Below the pieces are notes generated by a model that worked only from the letters and a program-made list of their open reading frames with translations, searched no databases and had not been told where the DNA came from. A stretch of 64,000 nt of DNA from an uncultured Lachnospiraceae bacterium (GTDB lineage Bacteria; Bacillota; Clostridia; Lachnospirales; Lachnospiraceae): positions 1 to 64,000 of the forward strand of contig CALWLA010000006.1 in NCBI GenBank assembly GCA_944381405.1, read 5' to 3'. Position 1 is the stretch's first letter. The number at the start of each line of letters is the position of its first letter. The translations under genes were made by a program, and so were the position numbers. This document shows, piece after piece, positions 33,674 through 40,979 of the stretch.

Positions 33674-33701
33674 ATTATACTTTTTCGCCATGTTCTATCT
33701 A
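33674..33701 (-). promoter_or_regulatory. Probable promoter of the dynamin/HerA/HNH operon
   Basis: Minus strand: -10 TATAAT (complement of 33674-33679) with a weak -35 TAGATA 16 bases upstream. It lies about 180 bases before the first dynamin-like start codon and just before the short leader frame. Confidence 0.45.
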
Positions 33702-33797
33702 GCTTTCTCAAATATTGTGAAACACATATTATTTCCAAAAAAGAGTAATGCCACATCAAATCAAAGCAGTTTCTTCACATATCGAAATTAAATTCTT

Positions 33798-34739
33798 CTA
33801 TTTGTCATTATCCTGCACATCCCCCTGCCCCTTCATCCACATCTCCAGGCCCTTGTCTCCGTACACCTCTACCGTCACCCGGTAGCTTCCGTCCGCCTGC
33901 TGCTCCGCCTCTGCGGTGGGCAGCCGGTCCAGCACCGCGTTGATGTCCGGGCCGGTGTATACAAAGCTCTTCTTCTGCAGCTGGCCGGTGTACATAAAGG
34001 GGATACGCTTCCGGAACTCTCCTTCCTCAAAACGGTCCTTGTAGGGGATGTGGAAGCTGTCCTTCGTCTCCCGGTAGCTCTGGATGCGATCCATGCGGTA
34101 CACCGTTGGATAGCCCGTGTGCTTTTTATCCGCGTCCCCATAGTAGGCGATCAGATAAAAATAATATTCCGAGCAAACCAGCCCCACCGGCTTTACCAGG
34201 GCTTTTGTCACCTCGCCGTTGGTCTTCCGGTACTCCAGCTCGATGATCCGGTGCCGGTGGATGCAGTTTCCCAGATCCCAGATCCGTTCGATGAGCTTTT
34301 TCCCATGCCGGGGCTCCACATAATTCCAGACCTCGTTATTTACCAGATCCCGTACCACCTTTTTATCGGCCGGAGACAGGCAGGAATTCAGTATTTTCCG
34401 GATCACCGCGTTCATCTCCGGCTTGCAGAGGGACCGGTTTTCCAGGAGGATCTTGATCACGGCATAGACCTCTGCGCTGGACAGCAGCGCCGTCTCTGCC
34501 TCCACCAGCCGGTAACCCTTCAGGGCTCTGTCGTACTTAAGCTCCGTCAGGCTCCCTTCGGATACCCCCTTGTCAGAGTAATAGTCCCGGATCACGTCGA
34601 TATCCCGCTGAATGGAGCGGGCCGTTACCTCGTATTCCGCCGCCAGGTCCGCCTTGTTCAGCACCTCCCCGGAAAGCAGCCGGTCGTAGATCTCCAGGAT
34701 CCGGTTGGCCTTGTCGATGCTTCCTTCTCTGTCCTTCAT
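33798..34739 (-). CDS. WYL-domain transcriptional regulator
   Basis: A 313-residue regulator. The N-terminal DeoR/HTH_11-type winged helix (about 8-70) includes LNKADLAAEYEVTARSIQRDI. The middle WYL domain (about 130-225) includes the signature-like strand YYFYLIAYYGD and VYRMDRI. A WCX-like C-terminal part follows. WYL proteins sense small molecules or nucleic acids and often control defence operons (for example BrxR and CapW). It is encoded upstream of, and in the same direction as, the dynamin/HerA operon, and divergent from the second XRE gene. ATG 34739 follows AAAAGGAGATCACAT; a longer frame lacks a site. Confidence 0.88.
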   Translation of the reverse strand: MKDREGSIDKANRILEIYDRLLSGEVLNKADLAAEYEVTARSIQRDIDVIRDYYSDKGVSEGSLTELKYDRALKGYRLVEAETALLSSAEVYAVIKILLENRSLCKPEMNAVIRKILNSCLSPADKKVVRDLVNNEVWNYVEPRHGKKLIERIWDLGNCIHRHRIIELEYRKTNGEVTKALVKPVGLVCSEYYFYLIAYYGDADKKHTGYPTVYRMDRIQSYRETKDSFHIPYKDRFEEGEFRKRIPFMYTGQLQKKSFVYTGPDINAVLDRLPTAEAEQQADGSYRVTVEVYGDKGLEMWMKGQGDVQDNDK

Positions 34740-34902
34740 ATGTGATCTCCTTTTGTTTGTTTTTACGTCCAGTATACACATTTACAAGGACATATCCTGT
34801 CTATAGATATTTCGTTATTATTATACGATATATACAACTGCATTTCAAGAAACATGCTTAATATAATCGTATTTGCATAAACGAATTATATCAGGAGGCG
34901 CC

Positions 34903-35241
34903 ATGGAGCGGGACAAGGCAAAATTTGACATTCTGAACAAGATTCTGGAGGAGCGCACAAAGCGCGGCTGGAGCGAATACACCCTTGCCCAGAACGCCGG
35001 GCTGACCCAGTCCACCATTTCCACCTGGTACCGCAAGGACCTGCAGCCCTCCGTAGCCTCCATCGAAAAGGTCTGCAATGGTCTGGGCATCACCCTCTCC
35101 CAGTTCTTTGCCGACTATACCCCCGAGAGCCCTGTATCCCTGAACCAGGAACAGGCGGATCTGCTGTCGCTTTGGAATCAGCTGACCCCCGCGCAGCGAA
35201 AAGCCGTCATGGATATGCTCCGCTCCTTTACCAGGGATTAA
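34903..35241 (+). CDS. XRE-family helix-turn-helix regulator (paralogue)
   Basis: A 112-residue regulator with a Cro/C1 HTH (about 15-72), WSEYTLAQNAGLTQSTISTW, and PSVASIEKVCNGLGITLSQFF, then a helical tail. It matches the protein at 23200-23505 over most of the HTH domain. ATG 34903 follows AGGAGGCGCC. It is divergent from the WYL gene, with a 163-base AT-rich region between them that contains TATAAT at 34862-34867. It probably regulates itself and the WYL gene; inference. Confidence 0.9.
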   Translation: MERDKAKFDILNKILEERTKRGWSEYTLAQNAGLTQSTISTWYRKDLQPSVASIEKVCNGLGITLSQFFADYTPESPVSLNQEQADLLSLWNQLTPAQRKAVMDMLRSFTRD

Positions 35242-35338
35242 ATTTGACCGTTCCTTTTCTTATTATACGCAATCTTCACAAAAATTTCATCCATTTTCTG
35301 CTTTCTTTGTGAATTTTATCTACTTCTGACAAAAAAGT

Positions 35339-35386
35339 CCCCGTAAAAAAGGATTGTTACATCTCCTTCTTTACGGGGTTTCTCTT
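35339..35386 (+). terminator. Terminator after the XRE gene
   Basis: CCCCGTAAA (35339-35347) pairs with TTTACGGGG (35370-35378), with an inner AAGGAT/TCTCCTT pairing and a T-rich tail. The stop codon of the truncated toxin lies inside the right arm. Confidence 0.7.
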
Positions 35387-35472
35387 TGCCTTGCATGTTT
35401 CAGCGTCTTTCTATCTTCACTCTGCCAATAGAGGTAATCCTCCCACGCTTCATCAAACCATATCTTTCTCAT
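35371..35472 (-). pseudogene. Txe/YoeB-type toxin, N-terminal fragment
   Basis: The frame opens ATG at 35472, overlapping the antitoxin stop (TGATG). It reads MRKIWFDEAWEDYLYWQ and SEDRKTLK, the classic N-terminus of Txe/YoeB mRNA interferases. After about 24 residues the similarity stops, and a stop codon follows at residue 34 inside a terminator hairpin. The catalytic C-terminal part is absent, so the toxin is dead. Confidence 0.75.
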
Positions 35473-35735
35473 CAGTCAGCATCATCCTCTATTATCTCGT
35501 GCTCAATGCCCTTTCCTGAATCAAGCGCTTTTATACCTCTCCGAAGATGATCCAGATTGCTTTTACTGTAAAAAGGGTCTGCCGTCACTTCAAAGGGAAT
35601 CCTGTTTTCTCTGGTCACCGTTTTTGCAAAGATCGTAAAAGCCGTTGTCAGGCTCATTCCCATATCGGAACATACCTTCTCCATTTGCTTCTTCAGATCT
35701 GTATCCATTCTGAAATTGATCATTGTCTGAGCCAT
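35472..35735 (-). CDS. RelB/DinJ-family antitoxin
   Basis: An 87-residue antitoxin with the ribbon-helix-helix start TMINFRMDTDLKKQMEKVCSDMGMSLTTAF, typical of RelB/DinJ, and an acidic C-terminal tail. ATG 35735 lies 10 bases after TAGGAGG; a GTG nine bases upstream touches the site. A possible promoter (TTGAAT, 17 bases, TATCCT) and a GTTA/TAAC dyad lie upstream on this strand. Its partner toxin gene is truncated, so it is now an orphan antitoxin, which may persist as a repressor or as protection against related toxins. Confidence 0.85.
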   Translation of the reverse strand: MAQTMINFRMDTDLKKQMEKVCSDMGMSLTTAFTIFAKTVTRENRIPFEVTADPFYSKSNLDHLRRGIKALDSGKGIEHEIIEDDAD

Positions 35736-35940
35736 CTCTCTCACCTCCTATGTTAAGGATAACACTTTGTAAAGCATTATTCAATCATTTTCTTTACATT
35801 TTTATATTTCACTCAGACATCCATCAAGACCGTATCCCTGCCACGGCACGTCTTCTTTACTGCTGTCAAATCTGATGTTTGATTACGAAAATTTCGGATT
35901 ACTCGTCTCAACTCGTCCCAAACCCGCAGTTTGAAAACGA

Positions 35941-35976
35941 AAAAAAAACCGAAACCCTTGTATTTAAAGGTTTCGG
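35941..35976 (-). terminator. Terminator of the tRNA-Arg/tRNA-His unit
   Basis: CCGAAACC pairs with GGTTTCGG, with additional TT/AA pairs, and the minus-strand transcript ends in a run of eight T. Confidence 0.8.
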
Positions 35977-35990
35977 CTTCATCTTTTGCG

Positions 35991-36065
35991 GGTGGGTAAT
36001 GGGACTCGAACCCACGACCTTCAGAGCCACAATCTGACGCGCTAGCCAACTGTGCTATACCCACC
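35991..36065 (-). tRNA. tRNA-His, anticodon GTG
   Basis: Minus strand: acceptor GGTGGGTA pairs with TACCCACC, including the extra G(-1):C73 pair typical of tRNA-His; D-arm TAGCACAGTTGGCTAGCGC; anticodon loop TTGTGGC; T-arm CGTGGGTTCGAGTCCCA. 75 bases. Confidence 0.95.
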
Positions 36066-36109
36066 ATATGATTGATCACGGTCTGCCAAAAGGAAGGTCC
36101 GTATATCAA

Positions 36110-36183
<74 letters not shown>

Positions 36184-36231
36184 ACGCTTTGCTTTTTCAA
36201 AGCGATGCATCGTTCAAAACAATGCTTAACT

Positions 36232-36260
36232 AGTTTAGTAGATTAGGCCTGCTTTGTCAA
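36232..36260 (-). promoter_or_regulatory. Promoter of the tRNA-Arg/tRNA-His unit
   Basis: Minus strand: consensus -35 TTGACA (complement of 36255-36260), exact 17-base spacer, -10 TAAACT (complement of 36232-36237), 49 bases before the mature tRNA-Arg. Confidence 0.75.
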
Positions 36261-36296
36261 GCACTTTTTGCCCGATATCCTGCTTTTTTCATGGAA

Positions 36297-36322
36297 AAGG
36301 GGACCGGCATTCCGGTCCCCTT
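36297..36322 (-). terminator. Terminator of the hydrogenase operon
   Basis: AAGGGGACCGG-CATT-CCGGTCCCCTT is a perfect 11-base hairpin with a TTTTCC tail on the minus strand, 55 bases after the hydrogenase stop. Confidence 0.8.
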
Positions 36323-36377
36323 CCCTTTCATAGCATCAACGGTCTGACAGCTGCGCTGTCAATGGTCTGGCTCAGGT

Positions 36378-38159
36378 TTAAACGCCTGAGGGCAGGACAT
36401 ATCCGTTTCTGTCTCTCTTGGGGCTCTTGGGCATCTCCCATGCGGTGTGATCCGTATGCAGAAGCTGATGTGCCTTGTGGCTGTTGGGCTTCTCATAGAA
36501 GTTGTCGTACAGAGCCTTGATATCCGGGTTCTCGTGTGAGTACCGGAGCTGAGCCTTGCTGTCCAGGAAGTAGAGGTTCTTACCTCTCTCATAAGCCATC
36601 TCGAAGCCGTCGTGGATGGGCTGTCCGCCGCCGCCTACGCAGCCGCCCGGGCAGGCCATGACTTCTACGAAATCATACTTCTTCTCGCCCCGCTCGATGG
36701 CCTCCAGCAGCTTTCTGGTATTGCCGAGGCCGTTGACAACTGCGATGTGCAGCTTTACACCCTTCAGCTCGAACTCTGCCTCGGTCAGATCCGTCTCCTG
36801 AGAGGTGGCCCGGACTACCTTGAATGCATCCGGCGGGCAGTTCTCGCCCATCAGAGCAAAGTAAGCGGTCCTGAGCGCTGCCTCCATAACGCCGCCGGTT
36901 GCACCGAAGATCACGCCGGCGCCGGAGCCGTCGTGGAACAGGCGGTCAGGCTCAACGTCCTTCAGGGTGCCCGGAAGGATATGGGCGGAACGGATCATGC
37001 GATCGAGCTCTCTGGTGGTGATGACGCAGTCCGTATCGTGTCCTGCATACTCGCCGTAGAACAGCTCCATGTTTCTCTCGCCCTTCTTTGCCACGCAGGG
37101 CATCACTGCTACGGAGAAGATATCCTCCGGCTTCTTGCCGATCTGCTCTGCAAAGTAGGTCTTCATGGTAGCACCGAACATCTGCATCGGGGACTTGGCC
37201 GTGGAAAGCTGCGGAACGAGCTCCGGGAACTGGCTCTTGATGAACCGGATCCAGCCCGGGCAGCAGGAGGTGAACATGGGACGGTCCTTCAGTTCACCGC
37301 TGGTGAAGCGGGCCAGGAACTCGTTTGCCTCCTCCATGATGGTCAGGTCTGCAGAGAAGGTGGTATCGAATACATAGTCAACGCCCATGCGCTTCAGAGC
37401 GTCAAAGATCTTTTCAACGGTAGCCTCTTCCTGGCTCAGGCCAAGAGACTCGCCCCATGCAGCACGCACGGCGGGAGCTACCTGTACCACTACGGTCTTT
37501 GTGGGATCCGCAATGGCTGCCCACAGCTTCTCGGTGTCGTCTCTCTCTCTCAGAGCGCCTACCGGGCAATGGGTGATACACTGTCCGCAAAGGGAGCAGT
37601 CTGCATCGGCGATCTTCCGCATGCCGGATACGTTCACGGTGGAACGTGCGCCGGTGCCTTCGAAATCCCAGATGTTCAGGCTCTGCACCTTGTCGCAGAT
37701 CTGGATACAGCGCATGCACTTGATGCACTTCTGGGAGTTTCTGATCAGCGGGAAATCCTGATCCCAGGGCTGCTGCTCAAGGCGCTCGCCGAACTGGGTA
37801 TCCTGGATGTTCAGGTCGTTTGCCAGTGTCTGAAGGGAGCAGTTTCCGCTTCTGACACAGGTTGCGCACTTGCAGTCGTGCTGAGAAAGGATCAGCTGCA
37901 CGGTGCGCCTTCTGTCAAATCTTACCTTCGGGCTGTTGGTATAGACCACCATGCCTTCCTCTACCACGTTGTTACAGGAGGTGATGAGTCTTTCCTTGCC
38001 CTCGACCTCTACAACGCAGACACGGCAGGCTGCGATCTCGTTGATCTTCTTTAAGAAGCAGAGATGCGGAATCGGGATTCCGACACTCGCTGCCGCTTCC
38101 ATGATGGTGGTTCCCTCAGCAACGCTAACCGGTATATTATCAATCGTCAGTTTTACCAT
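36378..38159 (-). CDS. [FeFe] hydrogenase catalytic subunit, NADH-dependent (group A) type
   Basis: A 593-residue hydrogenase. The N-terminal [2Fe-2S] domain (about 1-80) has CFLKKINEIAACRVC; the His-ligated cluster motif is HDCKCATCVRSGNC; two [4Fe-4S] clusters follow (CIKCMRCIQIC and CSLCGQCITHCP). The H-cluster motifs are complete: TSCCPGW, MPCVAKKGE and ACPGGCVGGGGQP. A C-terminal helical extension (about 520-593) ends the protein. It overlaps the start-upstream GltD-like subunit gene by 7 bases, so electrons probably come from that partner. It would evolve H2 from NAD(P)H and perhaps ferredoxin during fermentation. Confidence 0.93.
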   Translation of the reverse strand: MVKLTIDNIPVSVAEGTTIMEAAASVGIPIPHLCFLKKINEIAACRVCVVEVEGKERLITSCNNVVEEGMVVYTNSPKVRFDRRRTVQLILSQHDCKCATCVRSGNCSLQTLANDLNIQDTQFGERLEQQPWDQDFPLIRNSQKCIKCMRCIQICDKVQSLNIWDFEGTGARSTVNVSGMRKIADADCSLCGQCITHCPVGALRERDDTEKLWAAIADPTKTVVVQVAPAVRAAWGESLGLSQEEATVEKIFDALKRMGVDYVFDTTFSADLTIMEEANEFLARFTSGELKDRPMFTSCCPGWIRFIKSQFPELVPQLSTAKSPMQMFGATMKTYFAEQIGKKPEDIFSVAVMPCVAKKGERNMELFYGEYAGHDTDCVITTRELDRMIRSAHILPGTLKDVEPDRLFHDGSGAGVIFGATGGVMEAALRTAYFALMGENCPPDAFKVVRATSQETDLTEAEFELKGVKLHIAVVNGLGNTRKLLEAIERGEKKYDFVEVMACPGGCVGGGGQPIHDGFEMAYERGKNLYFLDSKAQLRYSHENPDIKALYDNFYEKPNSHKAHQLLHTDHTAWEMPKSPKRDRNGYVLPSGV

Positions 38160-39982
38160 AATCTCTCGCGGCCTCCTTTGAATATGCCGAAACCAAAATG
38201 ATCACATCTCAGGCAGCGGCCTGCTTCCTGACACGCCTCTTTTTTGTTCATGCAGTTTTCAATTCCATTAAAATCATGCATTCTTTCACATGCCTCGCGC
38301 TCTGTAAGCTCCACGCGTCCGCAGGGTGAATGATCGTCGATGTTGGGATCCGGGATCTCCACGTCACAGGTGATCTCATGGCGGAATCCGAGATACTCGT
38401 CGATGTTGGCTGCCATGACCTTAGCGGCTGCCACAGCCTTGATAACGGTGGCCGGGCCGGATGCGCAGTCTCCGCCTGCAAACACGCCCGGGATATCCTT
38501 GAAGCCGCCGTTGGGCAGGGTCACGATCTTGCCCCGCTCCACCGGAATGCCGGATTCCTCATAATGCTTGGTTTCAATGTTCTGGCCGATGGCCACTACC
38601 AGGGTATCGCAGGGGATGAACTCGTCCGGCTCGCCGTTTGCTACAACGGAAGCCCGGCCGCCCTTGATGCTGGAGATCATCTGAGGCGTTACCCAGATGC
38701 CCTTCACCTTGCCGTTCTCCACTTCGATCCTTGCCGGTGCCTTTAAGGTCACCATCTCAACGCCCTCTGCCATAGCGCCCTCTACCTCTGCAGGCAGCGC
38801 CGTCATATCGGCGGTTCTTCTTCTGTATACGCAGCTTACCTTCTTGGCTCCCAGGCGCACTGCGGTGCGGACTGCGTCCATGGCAACGTTTCCGCCGCCG
38901 ATGATGGCTACGTTCTGTCCCGTCAGATCCTGGGACTCTCCCATGCCTACGTTCCTCAGGAAGTAAACCGCAGGGATCACGCCCTCAGCGTCCTCTCCCT
39001 CAAGACCCAGCTTCTTGTCCGTGGAAGCGCCTACGGTGATCAGCACCGCATCGTACTCCTTCCGCAGCTCATCCAGCTTGATGTCCTGGCCGATCTTCAC
39101 GCCGTACTTTACTTCAACGCCGGTCTCCAGAACTGCGTCGATATCCTCATCGAGGCGCTCCTTGGGAAGCCGGTAATTGGGGATGCCGTAACGCAGCATG
39201 CCGCCCAGCTTGGGAAGCATCTCGTAAACCGTTACCTGATGGCCCATCAGCTGCAGATAATAAGCAGCGGAAAGACCGGAGGGGCCTCCTCCTACAACGG
39301 CGATCTTCTTTCCGGTGGAAGGTCCGCAGGCCGGAGCCGGAACCTTTCCGGCAAAGTCTGCCGCAACTCTCTTCAGACCTCTGATATTGATGGCGTCGTC
39401 CACCATGTTGCGGCGGCAGCGCGCCTCACAGGGATGCTCGCAGATAAAGCCGCAGGTACAGGGGAAGGGATTGTCCTTCCGGATCAGGCGGATGGCGTCG
39501 GCATACCGGCCCTCCCGTACCAGCGCGATGTATCCCGGAATGTCCACATGGGCCGGGCACAGAGCCACGCAGGGCACAGGCTGTGTGGTCATGCAGGTGC
39601 AGCGTCCGTTCTGTACATGCTCCTCATAGTCCTGACGGCAGTTGGTGATGCTTCTGTATACCATCCTTGCCGCCTCGTATCCGATAGCGCAGTCTGCCGT
39701 CTCCATGATGGATTTGGAAGTCTCCTCGATCAGATCCAGCGTCTCCATGGTAGCGTCTCCGTTGAGCACGTCCGTCAGAAGATGCTTTAGCTGCAGAAGT
39801 CCTACACGGCAAGGCACGCACTTACCGCAGGTCTGAGAATGGCACATCTCGATGAATGCTCTCGTGATGTCAACCGGACACAGACCTGGCGGGCTGGCCT
39901 CGATTCTGCGTTCAAGATTCTTGTACAAATCTTCAACCACAAGCTGAGCCTTACTGGGTGTAAGTATCTCAAGTCTGCTCAT
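38153..39982 (-). CDS. NuoF-like/GltD-like FeS flavoprotein, hydrogenase partner subunit
   Basis: A 609-residue fusion. Residues about 45-100 match the C-terminal FeS region of NuoF (CGKCVPCRVGLLQLKHLL). Then a GltD-type N-terminal FeS domain (CPAHVDIPGYIALVREG, CTCGFICEHPCEARCRR) leads into two dinucleotide domains: FAD at VVGGGPSGLSAAYYL and NAD(P)H at AIIGGGNVAMDAVRTA. The C-terminus has another Cys group (CLRCDHFG). The NuoF FMN/NADH domain is missing; NAD(P)H would enter through the GltD part. Such partners occur in electron-bifurcating or NAD-linked hydrogenases, Sporomusa-type Nfn and formate dehydrogenases. It is the first gene of this two-gene operon, ATG 39982 after GGAGGGAAAAGGATT. 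Confidence 0.88.
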   Translation of the reverse strand: MSRLEILTPSKAQLVVEDLYKNLERRIEASPPGLCPVDITRAFIEMCHSQTCGKCVPCRVGLLQLKHLLTDVLNGDATMETLDLIEETSKSIMETADCAIGYEAARMVYRSITNCRQDYEEHVQNGRCTCMTTQPVPCVALCPAHVDIPGYIALVREGRYADAIRLIRKDNPFPCTCGFICEHPCEARCRRNMVDDAINIRGLKRVAADFAGKVPAPACGPSTGKKIAVVGGGPSGLSAAYYLQLMGHQVTVYEMLPKLGGMLRYGIPNYRLPKERLDEDIDAVLETGVEVKYGVKIGQDIKLDELRKEYDAVLITVGASTDKKLGLEGEDAEGVIPAVYFLRNVGMGESQDLTGQNVAIIGGGNVAMDAVRTAVRLGAKKVSCVYRRRTADMTALPAEVEGAMAEGVEMVTLKAPARIEVENGKVKGIWVTPQMISSIKGGRASVVANGEPDEFIPCDTLVVAIGQNIETKHYEESGIPVERGKIVTLPNGGFKDIPGVFAGGDCASGPATVIKAVAAAKVMAANIDEYLGFRHEITCDVEIPDPNIDDHSPCGRVELTEREACERMHDFNGIENCMNKKEACQEAGRCLRCDHFGFGIFKGGRERLW

Positions 39983-40052
39983 AATCCTTTTCCCTCCATT
40001 TTTATGATCGTTATCTTTTCAATTGTATTCGCAAAAATACAGTTTTGTACTG

Positions 40053-40083
40053 ATATTGTACAATATAACCATTCTCTGTGCAA
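40053..40083 (-). promoter_or_regulatory. Hydrogenase-operon promoter overlapped by a 14-base palindrome
   Basis: Minus strand: -35 TTGCAC (complement of 40078-40083), exact 17-base spacer, -10 TACAAT (complement of 40055-40060). The perfect palindrome ATATTGTACAATAT (40053-40066) covers the -10 box, a position for a repressor, perhaps redox-responsive. It does not match the Rex consensus well. Confidence 0.65.
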
Positions 40084-40229
40084 TGAAAATCTATTTTTTG
40101 TCATTCTTGATACTATATTGCACGCTTTGAAATTTTTTTCATAAGGTTATTTTTTTCATAGGAAAATTTTTCATATGGCAAAGGATCTCCGCCAAAGTCC
40201 CCCGCCTGAAACCCAGCGGCCATTTCCCC

Positions 40230-40257
40230 TTGCATTTTTCGCCGGCTGTGCTAGACT
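40230..40257 (+). promoter_or_regulatory. Promoter of the HAD hydrolase gene
   Basis: -35 TTGCAT (40230-40235), 16-base spacer, -10 TAGACT (40252-40257). A small GGCCGC/GCGGCC hairpin (about 40267-40284) lies in the leader before the GGAGG site. With 40053-40083 this accounts for the 320-base gap 39983-40302. Confidence 0.55.
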
Positions 40258-40302
40258 TTTGGAAAAAGGCCGCCTGATGCGGCCCTCAAGGGAGGAACTT
40301 CT

Positions 40303-40923
40303 ATGGACAGCATCATACTCGATATCGACGGGACCCTGTGGGACAGCACGGAACTTGTGGCGGAAGCCTGGAACCAGGCCCTTGCGGAAAAGACCGGCCT
40401 GAAAAAGCATATCCGGGCTTCCCAGCTCAAAAAGCTTTTCGGAAAGCCCATGGAGGATATTTTCAAGGAGCTTTTGCCAGGACTTACCCCGGAGGAATAC
40501 GATCAGGTGGCCGAGATCTGCTGCCAGGCGGAATCCGAGGCCCTGCAGGAGGAGGGCGGCGAGCTTTATCCCGGCGTCGCGGAGACCCTGCCCCTGCTGT
40601 GCAAAAAGCACCCCCTCTATATCGTTTCCAACTGCCAGAAGGGCTACATCGAGGACTTTCTCCGGAACACCGGCCTTGGAGACTGTTTTTCCGGCTGGCT
40701 CTGCTATGGAGACACCAAAAAGAGCAAGGGCCAGACGCTCCTTGCTCTCATGAAACAGTACGATCTGAAAAATCCCATCTATGTGGGGGATACCATGGGA
40801 GACGCCCTGGCCTGCTACGAGGCCCGCATCCCCTTTGTCTGGGTCTCCTACGGCTTCGGAGATGTGGATGAAAGCTGCTACGCCAGAAAGGTGGTCAAAT
40901 TCCAGGAACTGTTAGAGGCGTAA
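40303..40923 (+). CDS. HAD-superfamily hydrolase (phosphoglycolate-phosphatase-like)
   Basis: A 206-residue HAD phosphatase. Motif I is ILDIDGTLWDS (residues 6-14 region) with the nucleophile and acid Asp pair; a helical cap domain occupies about 15-85; motif II is YIVSNCQKG; motif III Lys is around KKSKGQ; motif IV is YVGDTMGDALAC. It probably removes phosphate from a small metabolite; the substrate is not indicated. ATG 40303 follows AAGGGAGGAACTTCT. It is one of few plus-strand genes here and converges on the second hydrogenase gene. Confidence 0.88.
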   Translation: MDSIILDIDGTLWDSTELVAEAWNQALAEKTGLKKHIRASQLKKLFGKPMEDIFKELLPGLTPEEYDQVAEICCQAESEALQEEGGELYPGVAETLPLLCKKHPLYIVSNCQKGYIEDFLRNTGLGDCFSGWLCYGDTKKSKGQTLLALMKQYDLKNPIYVGDTMGDALACYEARIPFVWVSYGFGDVDESCYARKVVKFQELLEA

Positions 40924-40947
40924 GCCTCATGCCAAAGGCTTGTATCT

Positions 40948-40975
40948 CAAAAGGGCCCGCGGGCCCTTTTTTGAT
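40948..40975. terminator. Bidirectional terminator between HAD and hydrogenase genes
   Basis: AAAAGGGCCCGCGGGCCCTTTTTT, read as AAAAGGGCCCG and CGGGCCCTTTT, is a perfect inverted repeat with A- and T-runs, positioned between two converging genes. Confidence 0.85.
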
Positions 40976-40979
40976 TGGC

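Noticed and set aside
35813-36109. A 98-codon minus-strand frame across tRNA-His
   Set aside because: It lies over a complete tRNA and its terminator; RNA genes explain the sequence.
36612-38054. A 480-codon plus-strand open frame opposite the hydrogenase gene
   Set aside because: It mirrors the hydrogenase coding strand and has no motif or ribosome site of its own.
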